A DNA stretch of 64,000 bases from Pimelobacter simplex. Lineage in GTDB: Bacteria > Actinomycetota > Actinomycetes > Propionibacteriales > Nocardioidaceae. Both the position numbers and the translations under genes were made by a program. The number at the start of each line of letters is the position of its first letter. Within the stretch, counting starts at the first letter, position 1. Where the stretch lies: contig NZ_CP096276.1 of NCBI RefSeq assembly GCF_024662235.1, forward strand, positions 4,526,001 through 4,590,000. Direction: 5' to 3'. A model generated the notes under the pieces. The model searched no databases, was not told the origin of the DNA, and saw only the letters and a program-made list of their open reading frames with translations. Below, in pieces: positions 30,672-39,296 of this stretch.

Positions 30672-33391
30672 GCCTTCTTGGCGGCCTTCTTGGCCGGCGC
30701 CTTCTTGGCCGCGGCCTTCTTGGTGGTCGTCTTCTTCGCAGCCGCCTTCTTGGCCGGCGTCTTCTTCGCGGCGGCCTTCTTCGCGCCCTTCTTGGCCGCC
30801 TTCTTGGCGGGGCCCTTGGCCCGGCGCTCGGCCAGCAGCTCGGCGGCGCGCTCGAGGGTGATCTCCTCGACCGAGTCGTCCTTGCGCAGGGTCGCGTTGT
30901 ACTCACCGTCGGTGACGTACTCGCCGAACCGGCCGGCCTTGACGACCACCGGCTGCCCGGAGACCGGGTCGTTGCCCAGCTCCTTGAGCGGCGGCGCCGC
31001 GGCGGCCCGGCCGCGCTGCTTGGGCTGGCTGTAGATCTTGAGCGCCTCGTCGAGCGTGATCCCGAAGATCTGGTCCTCGCTGGTGAGCGAGCGCGAGTCG
31101 GTGCCCTTCTTGAGGTACGGCCCGTAGCGGCCGTTCTGGGCGGTGATCTCCTCGCCGTCCTCGCCGGCGCCGACGACGCGCGGCAGGGCGAGCAGCTTGA
31201 CCGCGTCGCTGAGCGTGACGGTGTCGAGCGACATCGACTTGAACAGCGAGCCGGTGCGCGGCTTGGCGCTCTTGGGCGCGTCCTCCGGAAGCACCTCGGT
31301 GACGTAGGGACCGAAGCGGCCGTTCTTGGCGACGACCTGCAGCCCGGTCTCGGGGTCGACGCCGAGATCGATCTCCTCGCCGGCCGGGTTGGCGAGCAGC
31401 TCCTTGGCCTTGGCCACGGTCAGCTCGTCCGGCGGGAGGTCCTCGGGCACGTTGGCGCGCTTGGCGAACGCCGCGCCGTCGTCGCCGGGGCCCTCGAGGT
31501 AGGGACCGTACTTGCCGACCCGCAGGTGGATGCCGTCGTCCTCGTCGCCGACCGGGAAGGTCGCGAGCTCCTTGGCGTCGATGTCGCCGAGCCCGGTCAC
31601 CAGCGGCTGCAGGCCCTCGAGGCGGTCGGAGCCGTAGTAGAACTCGCTGAGCTCGCTGACCCGGTCCTTCTGGCCCTTGGCGATGTCGTCGAGGACGGTC
31701 TCCATGCCCGCGGTGAAGTCGTAGTCGACCAGCCGCGAGAAGTGCTCCTGGAGCAGTCGGATCACCGAGAACGCGATCCACGCCGGCACCAGCGCGGTGC
31801 CCTTCTTGTAGACGTAGCCGCGGTTGAGGATCGTCCCGATGATCGACGCGTACGTCGACGGGCGGCCGATCTCGCGCTCCTCGAGCTCCTTGATGAGCGT
31901 GGCCTCGGTGTAGCGGGCCGGCGGCTTGGTCTCGTGACCGTTGGCGCTCAGCGACGCGGCCGAGACCCGGTCGCCCTCGTGCAGGTTGGGGAGCCGCGTC
32001 TCCTGGTCGTCCTTGGCCGCGTTGTCGTCGGTGCCCTCGACGTAGGCCTTGAGGAACCCGTGGAACGTGATCACCCGGCCGGACGCGGAGAAGACGACGT
32101 CCTCACCGGTGCTCGCAGCGCCGCCGAGGCGGATCGTGACGGACTGGCCGACGGCGTCCTTCATCTGCGAGGCGACGGTGCGCATCCAGATCAGCTCGTA
32201 GAGCCGGAACTGGTCGCCCTTGAGACCGGTCTGGGCCGGCGTGCGGAACGAGTCGCCCGCCGGACGGATCGCCTCGTGCGCCTCCTGGGCGTTCTTGACC
32301 TTGTTGGCGTAGGTGCGGGGGGCGTCGGGGAGGTACTCCGCGCCGTAGAGCTCCTGCACCTGTGCCCGCGCCGCCCCGATGGCGCTGCCCGACAGCGTCG
32401 TCGAGTCGGTACGCATGTAGGTGATGAAGCCGTTCTCGTACAGTCGCTGCGCGACCGACATCGTCACGCTCGAGCTCATGCCGAGCTTGCGGCTGGCCTC
32501 CTGCTGGAGCGTGGTCGTGCGGAAGGGGGCGTAGGGGGAACGGCGGTAGGGCTTGGACTCGACCGACCGGACGTCGTACGTGCTGTCGGCGAGGCCGCTG
32601 ACGAGCGCCTGGGCCCGCCGCTGGTCGAGGTGGACGACGTCGGCGCGCGCCTTGAGCTGGCCGTCCTGCCCGAAGTTCGAGCCGCTCGCCACCCGCGTCC
32701 CGTCAACGCTGTAGAGCTTGGCCGGGAACATCCGCTGGTCGTGCGCGGAGCCGGCGTCGAAGGTGCCCTCGAGGTCCCAGTAGGAGGCGACCTTGAAGGC
32801 CATCCGCTCCTTCTCGCGGTCGACCACGAGCCGGGTCGCGACGGACTGGACGCGGCCGGCGGACAGACCCGACATCACCTTGCGCCACAGCACCGGCGAG
32901 ACCTCGTACCCGTAGAGACGGTCGAGGATGCGGCGCGTCTCCTGGGCCTCGACGAGGTCCATGTCGAGGTCGCGGGTGTTGGCGGCGGCGGCCTGGATGG
33001 CCGCCCGGGTGATCTCGTTGAAGGTCATCCGCTTGACCGGGATGCCCTTGGGCTTGAGCTCGTCGAGGAGGTGCCAGGCGATCGCCTCGCCCTCGCGGTC
33101 CTCATCGGTGGCGAGGTAGAGCTCGTCGGCGTCCTTGAGGAGCTGCTTGAGCTTGGCGATGTGGGACTTCTTGTCGCGCGGGACGATGTAGTACGGCGTG
33201 AAGTCGTGCTCCACGTCGATCGCCAGCCGACCCCACGGCTTGTCCTTGATCTTGGCCGGGGTGTCGGCGGCGTTGTTCGGGAGATCCCGGATGTGGCCGA
33301 TGGAGGACTCGACGACGAAGCCGTCGCCGAGGTACCCGCCGATGGTGCGGGCCTTCGCCGGCGACTCGACGATCACCAACTTGTGGGACAC
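30668..33391 (-). CDS. topA: DNA topoisomerase I
   Basis: This 907-residue type IA enzyme relaxes negative supercoils. The N-terminal TOPRIM domain begins LVIVESPAKARTIGGYLG with the acidic DEDREGEA motif. The catalytic tyrosine is Tyr325 in GFITYMRTDSTT. Instead of Zn fingers it has four or five topo_C repeats (GRFGPYVTEVLPEDAPKS and similar), as in actinobacterial enzymes. The last 60 residues are a run of Lys-Ala repeats (KKAAAKK and variants) that binds DNA, known from Mycobacterium and Streptomyces TopA. GTG 33391 follows AGAGAAGG. It corresponds to Rv3646c in M. tuberculosis. Confidence 0.97.
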   Translation of the reverse strand: MSHKLVIVESPAKARTIGGYLGDGFVVESSIGHIRDLPNNAADTPAKIKDKPWGRLAIDVEHDFTPYYIVPRDKKSHIAKLKQLLKDADELYLATDEDREGEAIAWHLLDELKPKGIPVKRMTFNEITRAAIQAAAANTRDLDMDLVEAQETRRILDRLYGYEVSPVLWRKVMSGLSAGRVQSVATRLVVDREKERMAFKVASYWDLEGTFDAGSAHDQRMFPAKLYSVDGTRVASGSNFGQDGQLKARADVVHLDQRRAQALVSGLADSTYDVRSVESKPYRRSPYAPFRTTTLQQEASRKLGMSSSVTMSVAQRLYENGFITYMRTDSTTLSGSAIGAARAQVQELYGAEYLPDAPRTYANKVKNAQEAHEAIRPAGDSFRTPAQTGLKGDQFRLYELIWMRTVASQMKDAVGQSVTIRLGGAASTGEDVVFSASGRVITFHGFLKAYVEGTDDNAAKDDQETRLPNLHEGDRVSAASLSANGHETKPPARYTEATLIKELEEREIGRPSTYASIIGTILNRGYVYKKGTALVPAWIAFSVIRLLQEHFSRLVDYDFTAGMETVLDDIAKGQKDRVSELSEFYYGSDRLEGLQPLVTGLGDIDAKELATFPVGDEDDGIHLRVGKYGPYLEGPGDDGAAFAKRANVPEDLPPDELTVAKAKELLANPAGEEIDLGVDPETGLQVVAKNGRFGPYVTEVLPEDAPKSAKPRTGSLFKSMSLDTVTLSDAVKLLALPRVVGAGEDGEEITAQNGRYGPYLKKGTDSRSLTSEDQIFGITLDEALKIYSQPKQRGRAAAAPPLKELGNDPVSGQPVVVKAGRFGEYVTDGEYNATLRKDDSVEEITLERAAELLAERRAKGPAKKAAKKGAKKAAAKKTPAKKAAAKKTTTKKAAAKKAPAKKAAKKA

Positions 33392-33500
33392 GGAGACCTT
33401 CTCTGCTACTTGTGCGCTGCCTGATCCGGCGGTTCACGGTAGCGCGTGGTGTCCAGCAGGGTGGCGAGCGGCGTCCAGGTGGGACGGTCGGGGAGGCCTC

Positions 33501-34571
33501 TCAGCCGACGGAGATCTCCCCGATGACCTGCTCCTCCTGGGCGATCCGGGCGTCGTCCCCGATGGGCGCGACCCCGATGAAGACGCCGTACGACGCCGGG
33601 TCGCCCGTGTCGACGATCACGACGGTGGTGACGTCCCCCTCGATCGGGAGGCCCTGGCCCTTGACCCGGATCTCCGAGGTGATCCGGTAGGCCGGCTTGC
33701 CGTCGACGGAGATCTCCTCACGCTTCAGGTCCGTGCGCTTCGAGAAGCCCTTGTAGATCTGGTCGTTGGTGGTGAGGCACTGCATGATGATCTCGGCCGT
33801 GGAGTCGACGCCCTCGAAGCCGTGGGCGCGCGGGATCGCACCGACGCCGTAGAGCGAGATCCACTTCTGGGGCACGACCTCGGCGACCTGGGAGATGAAC
33901 CCGTCGGCGTAGGTGTGGGCCGGCGACTGGCGTGCGTCGGTGGTGTAGCCGTCGAGCTTGGGGATGCTGAGACCGCCGCCGGTGAGCGTCGTGGCGCTCG
34001 GGTCCGGGGCAGTGGCCGGCTCCGGCTTGCCGCCGGTGCACTGGATGCCGGTCGGGCGCACGGTCGACGAGGTCTCGTCGGTCGGGCCGTCGCTGGTCTG
34101 CGACGTGGGGTCGTCGGCCTTCTTGTCGCCGCCGCCGCCGTCGTCGTCACCGCTGAGCGCGCGGATGCCGAAGAAGCCGCCCACGCCGAGCAGGGCCAGG
34201 ACGAGGACCGCCGCGACGACGATGCCGACCGTCTTGCCGGTGCTCCCGCCGCCGGTACCGCCGGTGCCGCCCGTCCCGCCCGGGGGCGGGGTCGGGCTCC
34301 AGGCGGGCTGGGGCTGCTGCTGGTACTGCGGCTGCTGGTACTGCGGCTGGTACGGCTGCTGCTGGTACGCCGGCTGGGCCGGGGGCAGCGCGGTTGCCGC
34401 GGTCGGCGGGACCTCCGGTGCCGGCGGGGCCGGAGGCGTCGCGGGAGCCGAGGAGGCCGCGCCGCCGCCGGACGGCTGCGTCGTGGTCATCTGGCTCCAC
34501 GCCTGGCCGTCCCAGTACCGGTAGGTGTCGGGCGCGCCAGCGGGGTCGGGGTACCAGCCTGCGTTCGTCAC
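33501..34571 (-). CDS. DUF2510 membrane protein with proline/glutamine-rich linker
   Basis: This 356-residue protein has an N-terminal DUF2510 domain (AGWYPDPAGAPDTYRYWDGQAW), then a Pro/Gln/Tyr-rich stretch with repeated QPQYQQ-like units. A single membrane segment follows (VGIVVAAVLVLALLGVGGFFG). The external C-terminal domain of about 180 residues shows no family that I recognise. DUF2510 proteins are common actinobacterial membrane proteins whose cytosolic tail may bind partners. The start GTG has CAGACT 6 nt before it, a weaker leaderless-type hexamer. The 109-bp gap down to topA holds nothing else recognisable. Confidence 0.8.
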   Translation of the reverse strand: MTNAGWYPDPAGAPDTYRYWDGQAWSQMTTTQPSGGGAASSAPATPPAPPAPEVPPTAATALPPAQPAYQQQPYQPQYQQPQYQQQPQPAWSPTPPPGGTGGTGGTGGGSTGKTVGIVVAAVLVLALLGVGGFFGIRALSGDDDGGGGDKKADDPTSQTSDGPTDETSSTVRPTGIQCTGGKPEPATAPDPSATTLTGGGLSIPKLDGYTTDARQSPAHTYADGFISQVAEVVPQKWISLYGVGAIPRAHGFEGVDSTAEIIMQCLTTNDQIYKGFSKRTDLKREEISVDGKPAYRITSEIRVKGQGLPIEGDVTTVVIVDTGDPASYGVFIGVAPIGDDARIAQEEQVIGEISVG

Positions 34572-34599
34572 GCGCCCAGTCTGCCGCACGGCGGCGTGG

Positions 34600-36093
34600 T
34601 CACTCGCCGGGCGCGAGGAACCCTTCGGCCACGAGCTCGGCCAGCTCGGGCAGGTAGACCTCCCGCAGACCGGCCGGGTCGCGGTCCAGGAGCTGCCCGA
34701 CGGCGTCGACCAGCGGGCCCACGGCGAGCTCGCCGTCGCACGCGCCGGCCACCGCGGCGACGACCGTGTCGACCTGGCGGGCGCGGCGGAACCCGCGCTG
34801 CTGGCGGAGCACGATCGTGGCCGGGTCCTCGCCGCCGACGGGCCCGGAGGTCTCCTGGACGACGTCCTCGCGCAGCACCAGGTGGGAGCCGGCGTCCAGC
34901 GACCGCGCGGCCAGGGACGAGTCGGCCCACGCCGAGATCGCCGGAGCGATGGGCTGCTCGACGTCGTACGGCCACTCGAGGAGATCGCGGACCAGCGCGC
35001 CCGGCGCGACGTCCGCGCGCCGGCGCAGGTTGAGCCAGCCGAAACCGACGCCGGCCACACCCTGCTGCTCCAGCCAGGACAGCCACGTGTCGTAGCGCCG
35101 GCCGTAGGTCGCGGGGTCACCACCGGTGGCCGGGTGGTGCCCGGAGTCCTTGAGCCACAGCTCGACGTACGACGCCGGGTCGAGCACCTCGCGCTGGACC
35201 ACCAGCGCGTCGCACTCGTCGGGCAGCCAGCCGCCGATCCGCTCGTCCCAGGGCCGGTCCTTCTCGATGACCCAGTTGGCGAGCACCTGGCACCAGCCGC
35301 CGTCGGTCAGGTGGTCGGGCGCGGTCCGGACGATGTGCTCGACGACCTGGTCACCCGGCAGCCCCGAGTCGCGGTAGACGAGGCGCTCACCGGTCGCCGG
35401 CGAGATCACGAACGGCGGGTTGGTCGCGATCAGGTCGAACCGCTCCCCCGCGACCGGCCCGAAGAACGACCCCTCGCGCACCTCGACCTTGTCGTCGACG
35501 TCGTTGAGCGCCGCGTTGAACCGGGCGATCGCCAGCGCCCGCTGGTTGACGTCGGTCGCGACCACCCGGTCGCTGTGCGCCGCCAGGTGCAGCGCCTGGA
35601 CCCCGCACCCGGTCCCGAGGTCGAGCGCGGTCCCCACGTCGTGCCGCAGCGTCAGCTGGGCCAGGCTCGACGACGCCGGGCTGATCCCCAGCACGTAGTC
35701 ACCGGTCACCGCCGTCGGGATCCCGTCCAGCCCCGGAGTCAGGTCGCTGACCACCCACAGGTCCCCCTCCTCCGACCCGTAGGGGCGTACGTCGAGCCGC
35801 GCCGCGACCTCCCCCACGCTCTGCACCAGCGCGCCCGCATTGGCCAGCCGGTCGACCAGCCCGGGCAGCGCCCGCTCCGCCTCGGACACCGGCACCGCGG
35901 CCTGCAGCAGGAAGAGCCGGACCAGCGTCGCCAGCGGGCTCCCGTCCGTCGTACGGCGCAGGCCGGGGCGGGTCTCGTTGCGCGAGAGCGCCTGGTGCGC
36001 CTCGGGGCCGAGCAGGTCGCTGACGGCGTCGTAGGTGAAGTCGGCGGCGAGGAGGGCTTCGCGCAGGGGCGCGGCGAGGGCGACGGGCAGCAC
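34600..36093 (-). CDS. PrmC/HemK-like class I methyltransferase
   Basis: This 497-residue protein has an N-terminal helical region (about 1-150, DUF7059-like) and a methyltransferase domain with motif I LDLGTGCGVQALHLAAH, motif II VVATDVNQRALAIA and the (N/D)PPF motif ATNPPFVISP, which is the glutamine/adenine N-methyltransferase signature. That places it near PrmC and RlmG-type enzymes. A C-terminal domain of about 180 residues follows. The target (release factor, rRNA base or other) cannot be told. The GTG start is preceded at 6 nt by TAGCGT. Confidence 0.8.
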   Translation of the reverse strand: MLPVALAAPLREALLAADFTYDAVSDLLGPEAHQALSRNETRPGLRRTTDGSPLATLVRLFLLQAAVPVSEAERALPGLVDRLANAGALVQSVGEVAARLDVRPYGSEEGDLWVVSDLTPGLDGIPTAVTGDYVLGISPASSSLAQLTLRHDVGTALDLGTGCGVQALHLAAHSDRVVATDVNQRALAIARFNAALNDVDDKVEVREGSFFGPVAGERFDLIATNPPFVISPATGERLVYRDSGLPGDQVVEHIVRTAPDHLTDGGWCQVLANWVIEKDRPWDERIGGWLPDECDALVVQREVLDPASYVELWLKDSGHHPATGGDPATYGRRYDTWLSWLEQQGVAGVGFGWLNLRRRADVAPGALVRDLLEWPYDVEQPIAPAISAWADSSLAARSLDAGSHLVLREDVVQETSGPVGGEDPATIVLRQQRGFRRARQVDTVVAAVAGACDGELAVGPLVDAVGQLLDRDPAGLREVYLPELAELVAEGFLAPGE

Positions 36094-36099
36094 GGGGCC

Positions 36100-36105
36100 A
36101 CGCTA
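36100..36105 (-). promoter_or_regulatory. Leaderless -10 element TAGCGT
   Basis: TAGCGT on the minus strand ends 6 nt before the GTG of the methyltransferase gene and lies inside the 3' end of the upstream gene, giving this gene its own promoter. Confidence 0.6.
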
Positions 36106-37026
36106 CGGCGTGGCCGGCCGCCGCTTCGCGTGGGCCAGCTCCGCGCGGAGATCGTCGCAGTAGGCGGCGATCCGGGCGCGCTGGACCGGCGTCACCCGGC
36201 GCAGCTGCAGGTCGAGGACCGCATGGGCCTGAAGCCGGTCGAACCCGAACCGCTCCTGCAACGCGGCCGCGGCCGCCTCGTCGTCCTCACCCGGGTCGTT
36301 CCGCTCGGCCTCGGCATCGACTCCCAGGAGCACGTCGAGCACCGCGTGCGGATCGGCCAGCGCCTCGGCGACGGCGCCGTAGAGGCGGAGGTCCTCGGTG
36401 GCGCGCTGCGCCACGACGTCAGGATCGACGTCGTCGTACGACGTGCCGCGAGGCTGCGACGGAAGCGCCCGGTCCGCCTCGGTCGGCACGAAGAACCCCA
36501 TCTCCAGCGACGGATCGACCTCCAGGTCGCTCCACTCCGCCCAGGAGCCGAGATCCTCCCGGGCGGCGCGGACCACGAGTCCCAGCTCGGCATCAACGGT
36601 GATGGTGGGCGAACCACCTTTGACCTCGGGCGCGGAGAACTGCCAGCTGGACCGGTTCTCGTGAACGACCGGACGCAGCGTGCTGGTGACATGCTCCGGG
36701 GCCTTCGACAACCAGGTCGTCCAGTACTCCCGCGGGTCGAGCAGCAGTCCCTCGACCTCGGCCGGAATGCCGCCGAAGTCCCGGGGCCGCTCTCCGCCGG
36801 GGAAGTACCAGACCCGTCGGTCGCCGGCGACCGTCATCCCACGGCCGGACGCATCCTCGACGCGGGCGAGGTCCCGTAGCCGCCAGATCCGCCGCTCGCG
36901 CACCAGGGCACCGTCCTCGACCACGGTGAACGTGCCGCGATAGCCCCGCACCGGATCATTGCCGGCGACCAGCAGGTCGATCAGCTCCTCCAGCGTGGGG
37001 GCGGCGGAAGGTTGCTCAGAGGACAT
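36103..37026 (-). CDS. Hypothetical protein with GyrA tower-like C-terminus
   Basis: This 307-residue protein shows two parts. Residues about 10-190 look like a beta-rich LolA/LppX-like module (RGYRGTFTVVEDGALV, then repeated Trp/Tyr-rich strands), but no signal peptide is present. The last 55 residues contain ERFGFDRLQAHAVLDLQL followed by RRVTPVQRARIA, close to the coiled-coil tower sequence of GyrA/ParC (QAxAILDMRLxRLT). No catalytic gyrase tyrosine is present. It could be a gyrase interactor or simply share the motif. GAGACT lies 6 nt before the ATG. Confidence 0.6.
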   Translation of the reverse strand: MSSEQPSAAPTLEELIDLLVAGNDPVRGYRGTFTVVEDGALVRERRIWRLRDLARVEDASGRGMTVAGDRRVWYFPGGERPRDFGGIPAEVEGLLLDPREYWTTWLSKAPEHVTSTLRPVVHENRSSWQFSAPEVKGGSPTITVDAELGLVVRAAREDLGSWAEWSDLEVDPSLEMGFFVPTEADRALPSQPRGTSYDDVDPDVVAQRATEDLRLYGAVAEALADPHAVLDVLLGVDAEAERNDPGEDDEAAAAALQERFGFDRLQAHAVLDLQLRRVTPVQRARIAAYCDDLRAELAHAKRRPATP

Positions 37027-37053
37027 CCACGCAGTCTCACACCCCTGGCCGCA

Positions 37054-38436
37054 CTAGCGCCGTACCCGGATCACCAGCGCCGTGCTCGCCGCCGACGTCG
37101 CCTGGCTGCCGCCGTAGCGCACGACGAGGCGGTGCTTGCCCGCCTTGAGCTTCTTCAGGCTCACCACCACCTTGCCGCCGCGCAGCGTCCCGCTGCCGAC
37201 CTTGCGGCCCTTCTCGGTCACGGTCACGACGCCGGACGCGACGCCGCGGGTGGGCTTCACGACGACCTGGACCTTGGCCTTGCGGCGAGAGGTGGGGGCC
37301 TTGCCGACCGCCTTGGCGCTGACCCGGGCGGCGACCTTGAGCGAGGTGACCGTGCCGCCGAGCGTGCCGGAGCTGCCGGACAGGCCGCCAGGCATACCGC
37401 CGGTGGTGCCGCCGATCGGCCCGGTCCCGGTCACGCCGCTGCCGGAGCTCGCGATCGTGAACGTCTGCAGGGGGCCGTAGACGGTCGAGCCGCCGGTGGG
37501 GGTGAACGCGCCGCGCCAGTAGTTCTTGCGGCCCGGCACGATCAGGCTCGCGAACGGCGCCCAGTCGGTCCAGCCGTAGACGGACGACCCGAAGTTGGCC
37601 GGCACCGGCACCTCCACCTGGTACGTCGGCTGGTCGAGGCCCGTCGCGAACTCGATCCGCAGCACGCCCGGCCGGTTGTTCGTGATCGCCTGGAACTCCG
37701 ACACGATCCCGTACGGCGTCACCCCGCCGTCGGGGTTGTGCGTCGCGGCGACGGTCGACGGGTTGTCGTACAGCACCTGGTACGACGGCGTGGCCGGCGT
37801 CCCCCCACCGCCGGCGACCGCGAACACGTAGACCGGCGCGCGCAGGGCGACCGTGCTGTCCGAGTTCCCGTCGAGGGTGTCGAGCGAGATGTTCAGGTTC
37901 GCGCCCGACACCGGCTGCGTGGCGCGCACCGGGAACTGGAACTCCCAGCGCCCACCCTGCGCGACCCCCCACAGGCCCTGGTCGCGGTTGTTGGAGTACG
38001 TGCCGTTCGTGAGGTTCCCCCAACCCGGGCAGCCCTGCATCGGCGCCGGTCCGCCGGACCCGTTGTAGCCGCAGCGGATCTGCTGGGAGGTGTCGAAGAC
38101 GACGCCGGGCGGCAGCGCGATCCGCGGGCGGAAGTAGGTCCCCCCGAGGCAGGGATTGCCCAGGCCGTGGACGGAGTAGTGGATCCAGAACGTCTGCCCC
38201 ACCGCGGGGACGCCGCTGTCCGGGTCGGCCCAGTAGCCGGCGTACGCACCGATGCCTGCCTCGGTGTAGGGCGTTCCCTGGATCAGGCCGATGCAGTTGA
38301 CGACCTGCGTGTAGCCGATCCCGCCGTCGTACCAGCCGCCGGGGCGATCGGCCGCGCTCGCGGGTGAGGGGTGCAGGAGGCCGGTCCCGAGGAGGAGCGC
38401 GACGAGGACGGCGACGAAACGCAGGGCTCTGGTCAC
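37054..38436 (-). CDS. Secreted Ig-like domain protein, intact paralogue of the IS-split gene
   Basis: This 460-residue exported protein has a signal peptide (RFVAVLVALLLGTGLLH to SPASAAD). The N-terminal part is rich in Gly/Tyr/Trp and Cys (NCIGLIQG, GLGNPCLGG, RCGYNGSG, QGCPGWG), consistent with a disulfide-bonded beta-sandwich. The C-terminal 100 residues form a Big_3_5-like Ig domain with GKHRLVVRYGGS, as in bacterial adhesive or matrix proteins. It shares both parts with the protein interrupted at 21.3-23.6 kb. The GTG start (38436) lies 15 codons before the hydrophobic core. It is probably surface-associated; no LPXTG or anchor is seen. Confidence 0.78.
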   Translation of the reverse strand: MTRALRFVAVLVALLLGTGLLHPSPASAADRPGGWYDGGIGYTQVVNCIGLIQGTPYTEAGIGAYAGYWADPDSGVPAVGQTFWIHYSVHGLGNPCLGGTYFRPRIALPPGVVFDTSQQIRCGYNGSGGPAPMQGCPGWGNLTNGTYSNNRDQGLWGVAQGGRWEFQFPVRATQPVSGANLNISLDTLDGNSDSTVALRAPVYVFAVAGGGGTPATPSYQVLYDNPSTVAATHNPDGGVTPYGIVSEFQAITNNRPGVLRIEFATGLDQPTYQVEVPVPANFGSSVYGWTDWAPFASLIVPGRKNYWRGAFTPTGGSTVYGPLQTFTIASSGSGVTGTGPIGGTTGGMPGGLSGSSGTLGGTVTSLKVAARVSAKAVGKAPTSRRKAKVQVVVKPTRGVASGVVTVTEKGRKVGSGTLRGGKVVVSLKKLKAGKHRLVVRYGGSQATSAASTALVIRVRR

Positions 38437-38480
38437 CGCACCATTCGGCCAGGAGGGGCGGCAGCTCCGCGTCAGGGGAA

Positions 38481-38501
38481 GACCCCTAGTTTTCGGGGAT
38501 C
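38481..38501. terminator. Hairpin after the M14 carboxypeptidase gene
   Basis: GACCCC and GGGGATC pair around a TAGTTTTC loop with one bulge, just downstream of the carboxypeptidase gene (minus strand) and upstream of the Ig-like gene. It is short, so this is a weak call. Confidence 0.35.
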
Positions 38502-38502
38502 C

Positions 38503-39294
38503 CTAGCGGACCCGCGCCGCGCGGGCGATGCCCCGGCCGGCGACCGCGGTGCGGAACCGGACCGACGTACGGGCGCCGTACTCGATCGTGGTGGCGACGC
38601 CGTGCCGGCCGAGGGTGCTGTCGTACCAGCCGGTCAGCGTCGGCGACACGGTCCCGGACGGGTTGCCGACGCCGAAGTGGCGGCGCGGGAGGTGGAGGTT
38701 GCGGGCGAGCCGCTTCTCCCAGCGGACGTCGCGGCCGCTGCGGCCGATCCCGCGCAGGGGTTGGTGGATCGAGGCGATGTAGTCCGGAGCGACCTGGCGC
38801 AGGAACGCGATCATCGCCTGCGTCTCCGGCTCGCTGGCCGGCCGCGGACCGCCCCAGTAGCGGGTGCCGCGCCGGGCGCTGGACCAGCCGCTGGTGGGCC
38901 AGTTGCGGTTGAGGTCGACCCCGTGCGCATTGGTGCGGGTACGACGAGCGGCGCCGTCGGGGTTCATCGTCGGGATCACCCAGATCCCGGTCCCCGGCTT
39001 GGGGGTGAGGTGCTTCTTGAGCCAGCGCGCCGTGGCGGGTCCGGCCTTCTCGTCGCCGTGCATCTGCCCGAGCACGAGCAGGACGTGGGTGGCATCCGGA
39101 TCACCCCGGTAGAACGCGCGGATCGGGCGCCCGCGCACGGAATGCCCGATCACGGTGCGCGTCAGCGCCTGCGGGGCCGCGACGGCGTTCGGGGCCGACG
39201 GTGCGGTCGCCTCGGCGGCGGGCGACGGTACGACGGCGGCCGCGCCGGCGACGGCCACGAAGGTCGCCGCCAGCGCGGCCAGGGTGCGCCGCAC
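38503..39294 (-). CDS. Secreted M14 zinc carboxypeptidase
   Basis: This 263-residue exported metallopeptidase has a signal peptide (LAALAATFVAVAGAAAVVP). Zinc ligands are His79 and Glu82 (QMHGDE) and His177 (ASIHQP); the substrate-binding LNRNWP motif is at residues 128-133; the catalytic Glu238 is in TIEYG. That set resembles the D,L- or muramoyl-peptide carboxypeptidases of the M14 family (murein amidase-like) as much as digestive carboxypeptidases. It starts at a GTG 2 bp after the hppA stop, so it is cotranscribed with the proton pump. Confidence 0.88.
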   Translation of the reverse strand: MRRTLAALAATFVAVAGAAAVVPSPAAEATAPSAPNAVAAPQALTRTVIGHSVRGRPIRAFYRGDPDATHVLLVLGQMHGDEKAGPATARWLKKHLTPKPGTGIWVIPTMNPDGAARRTRTNAHGVDLNRNWPTSGWSSARRGTRYWGGPRPASEPETQAMIAFLRQVAPDYIASIHQPLRGIGRSGRDVRWEKRLARNLHLPRRHFGVGNPSGTVSPTLTGWYDSTLGRHGVATTIEYGARTSVRFRTAVAGRGIARAARVR

Positions 39295-39296
39295 GC

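Noticed and set aside
29672..33424. Very long plus-strand frame (about 1250 codons) antisense to topA
   Set aside because: It runs across the serine hydrolase gene out of frame and then opposite topA; no domain pattern is visible. The topA frame is certain.
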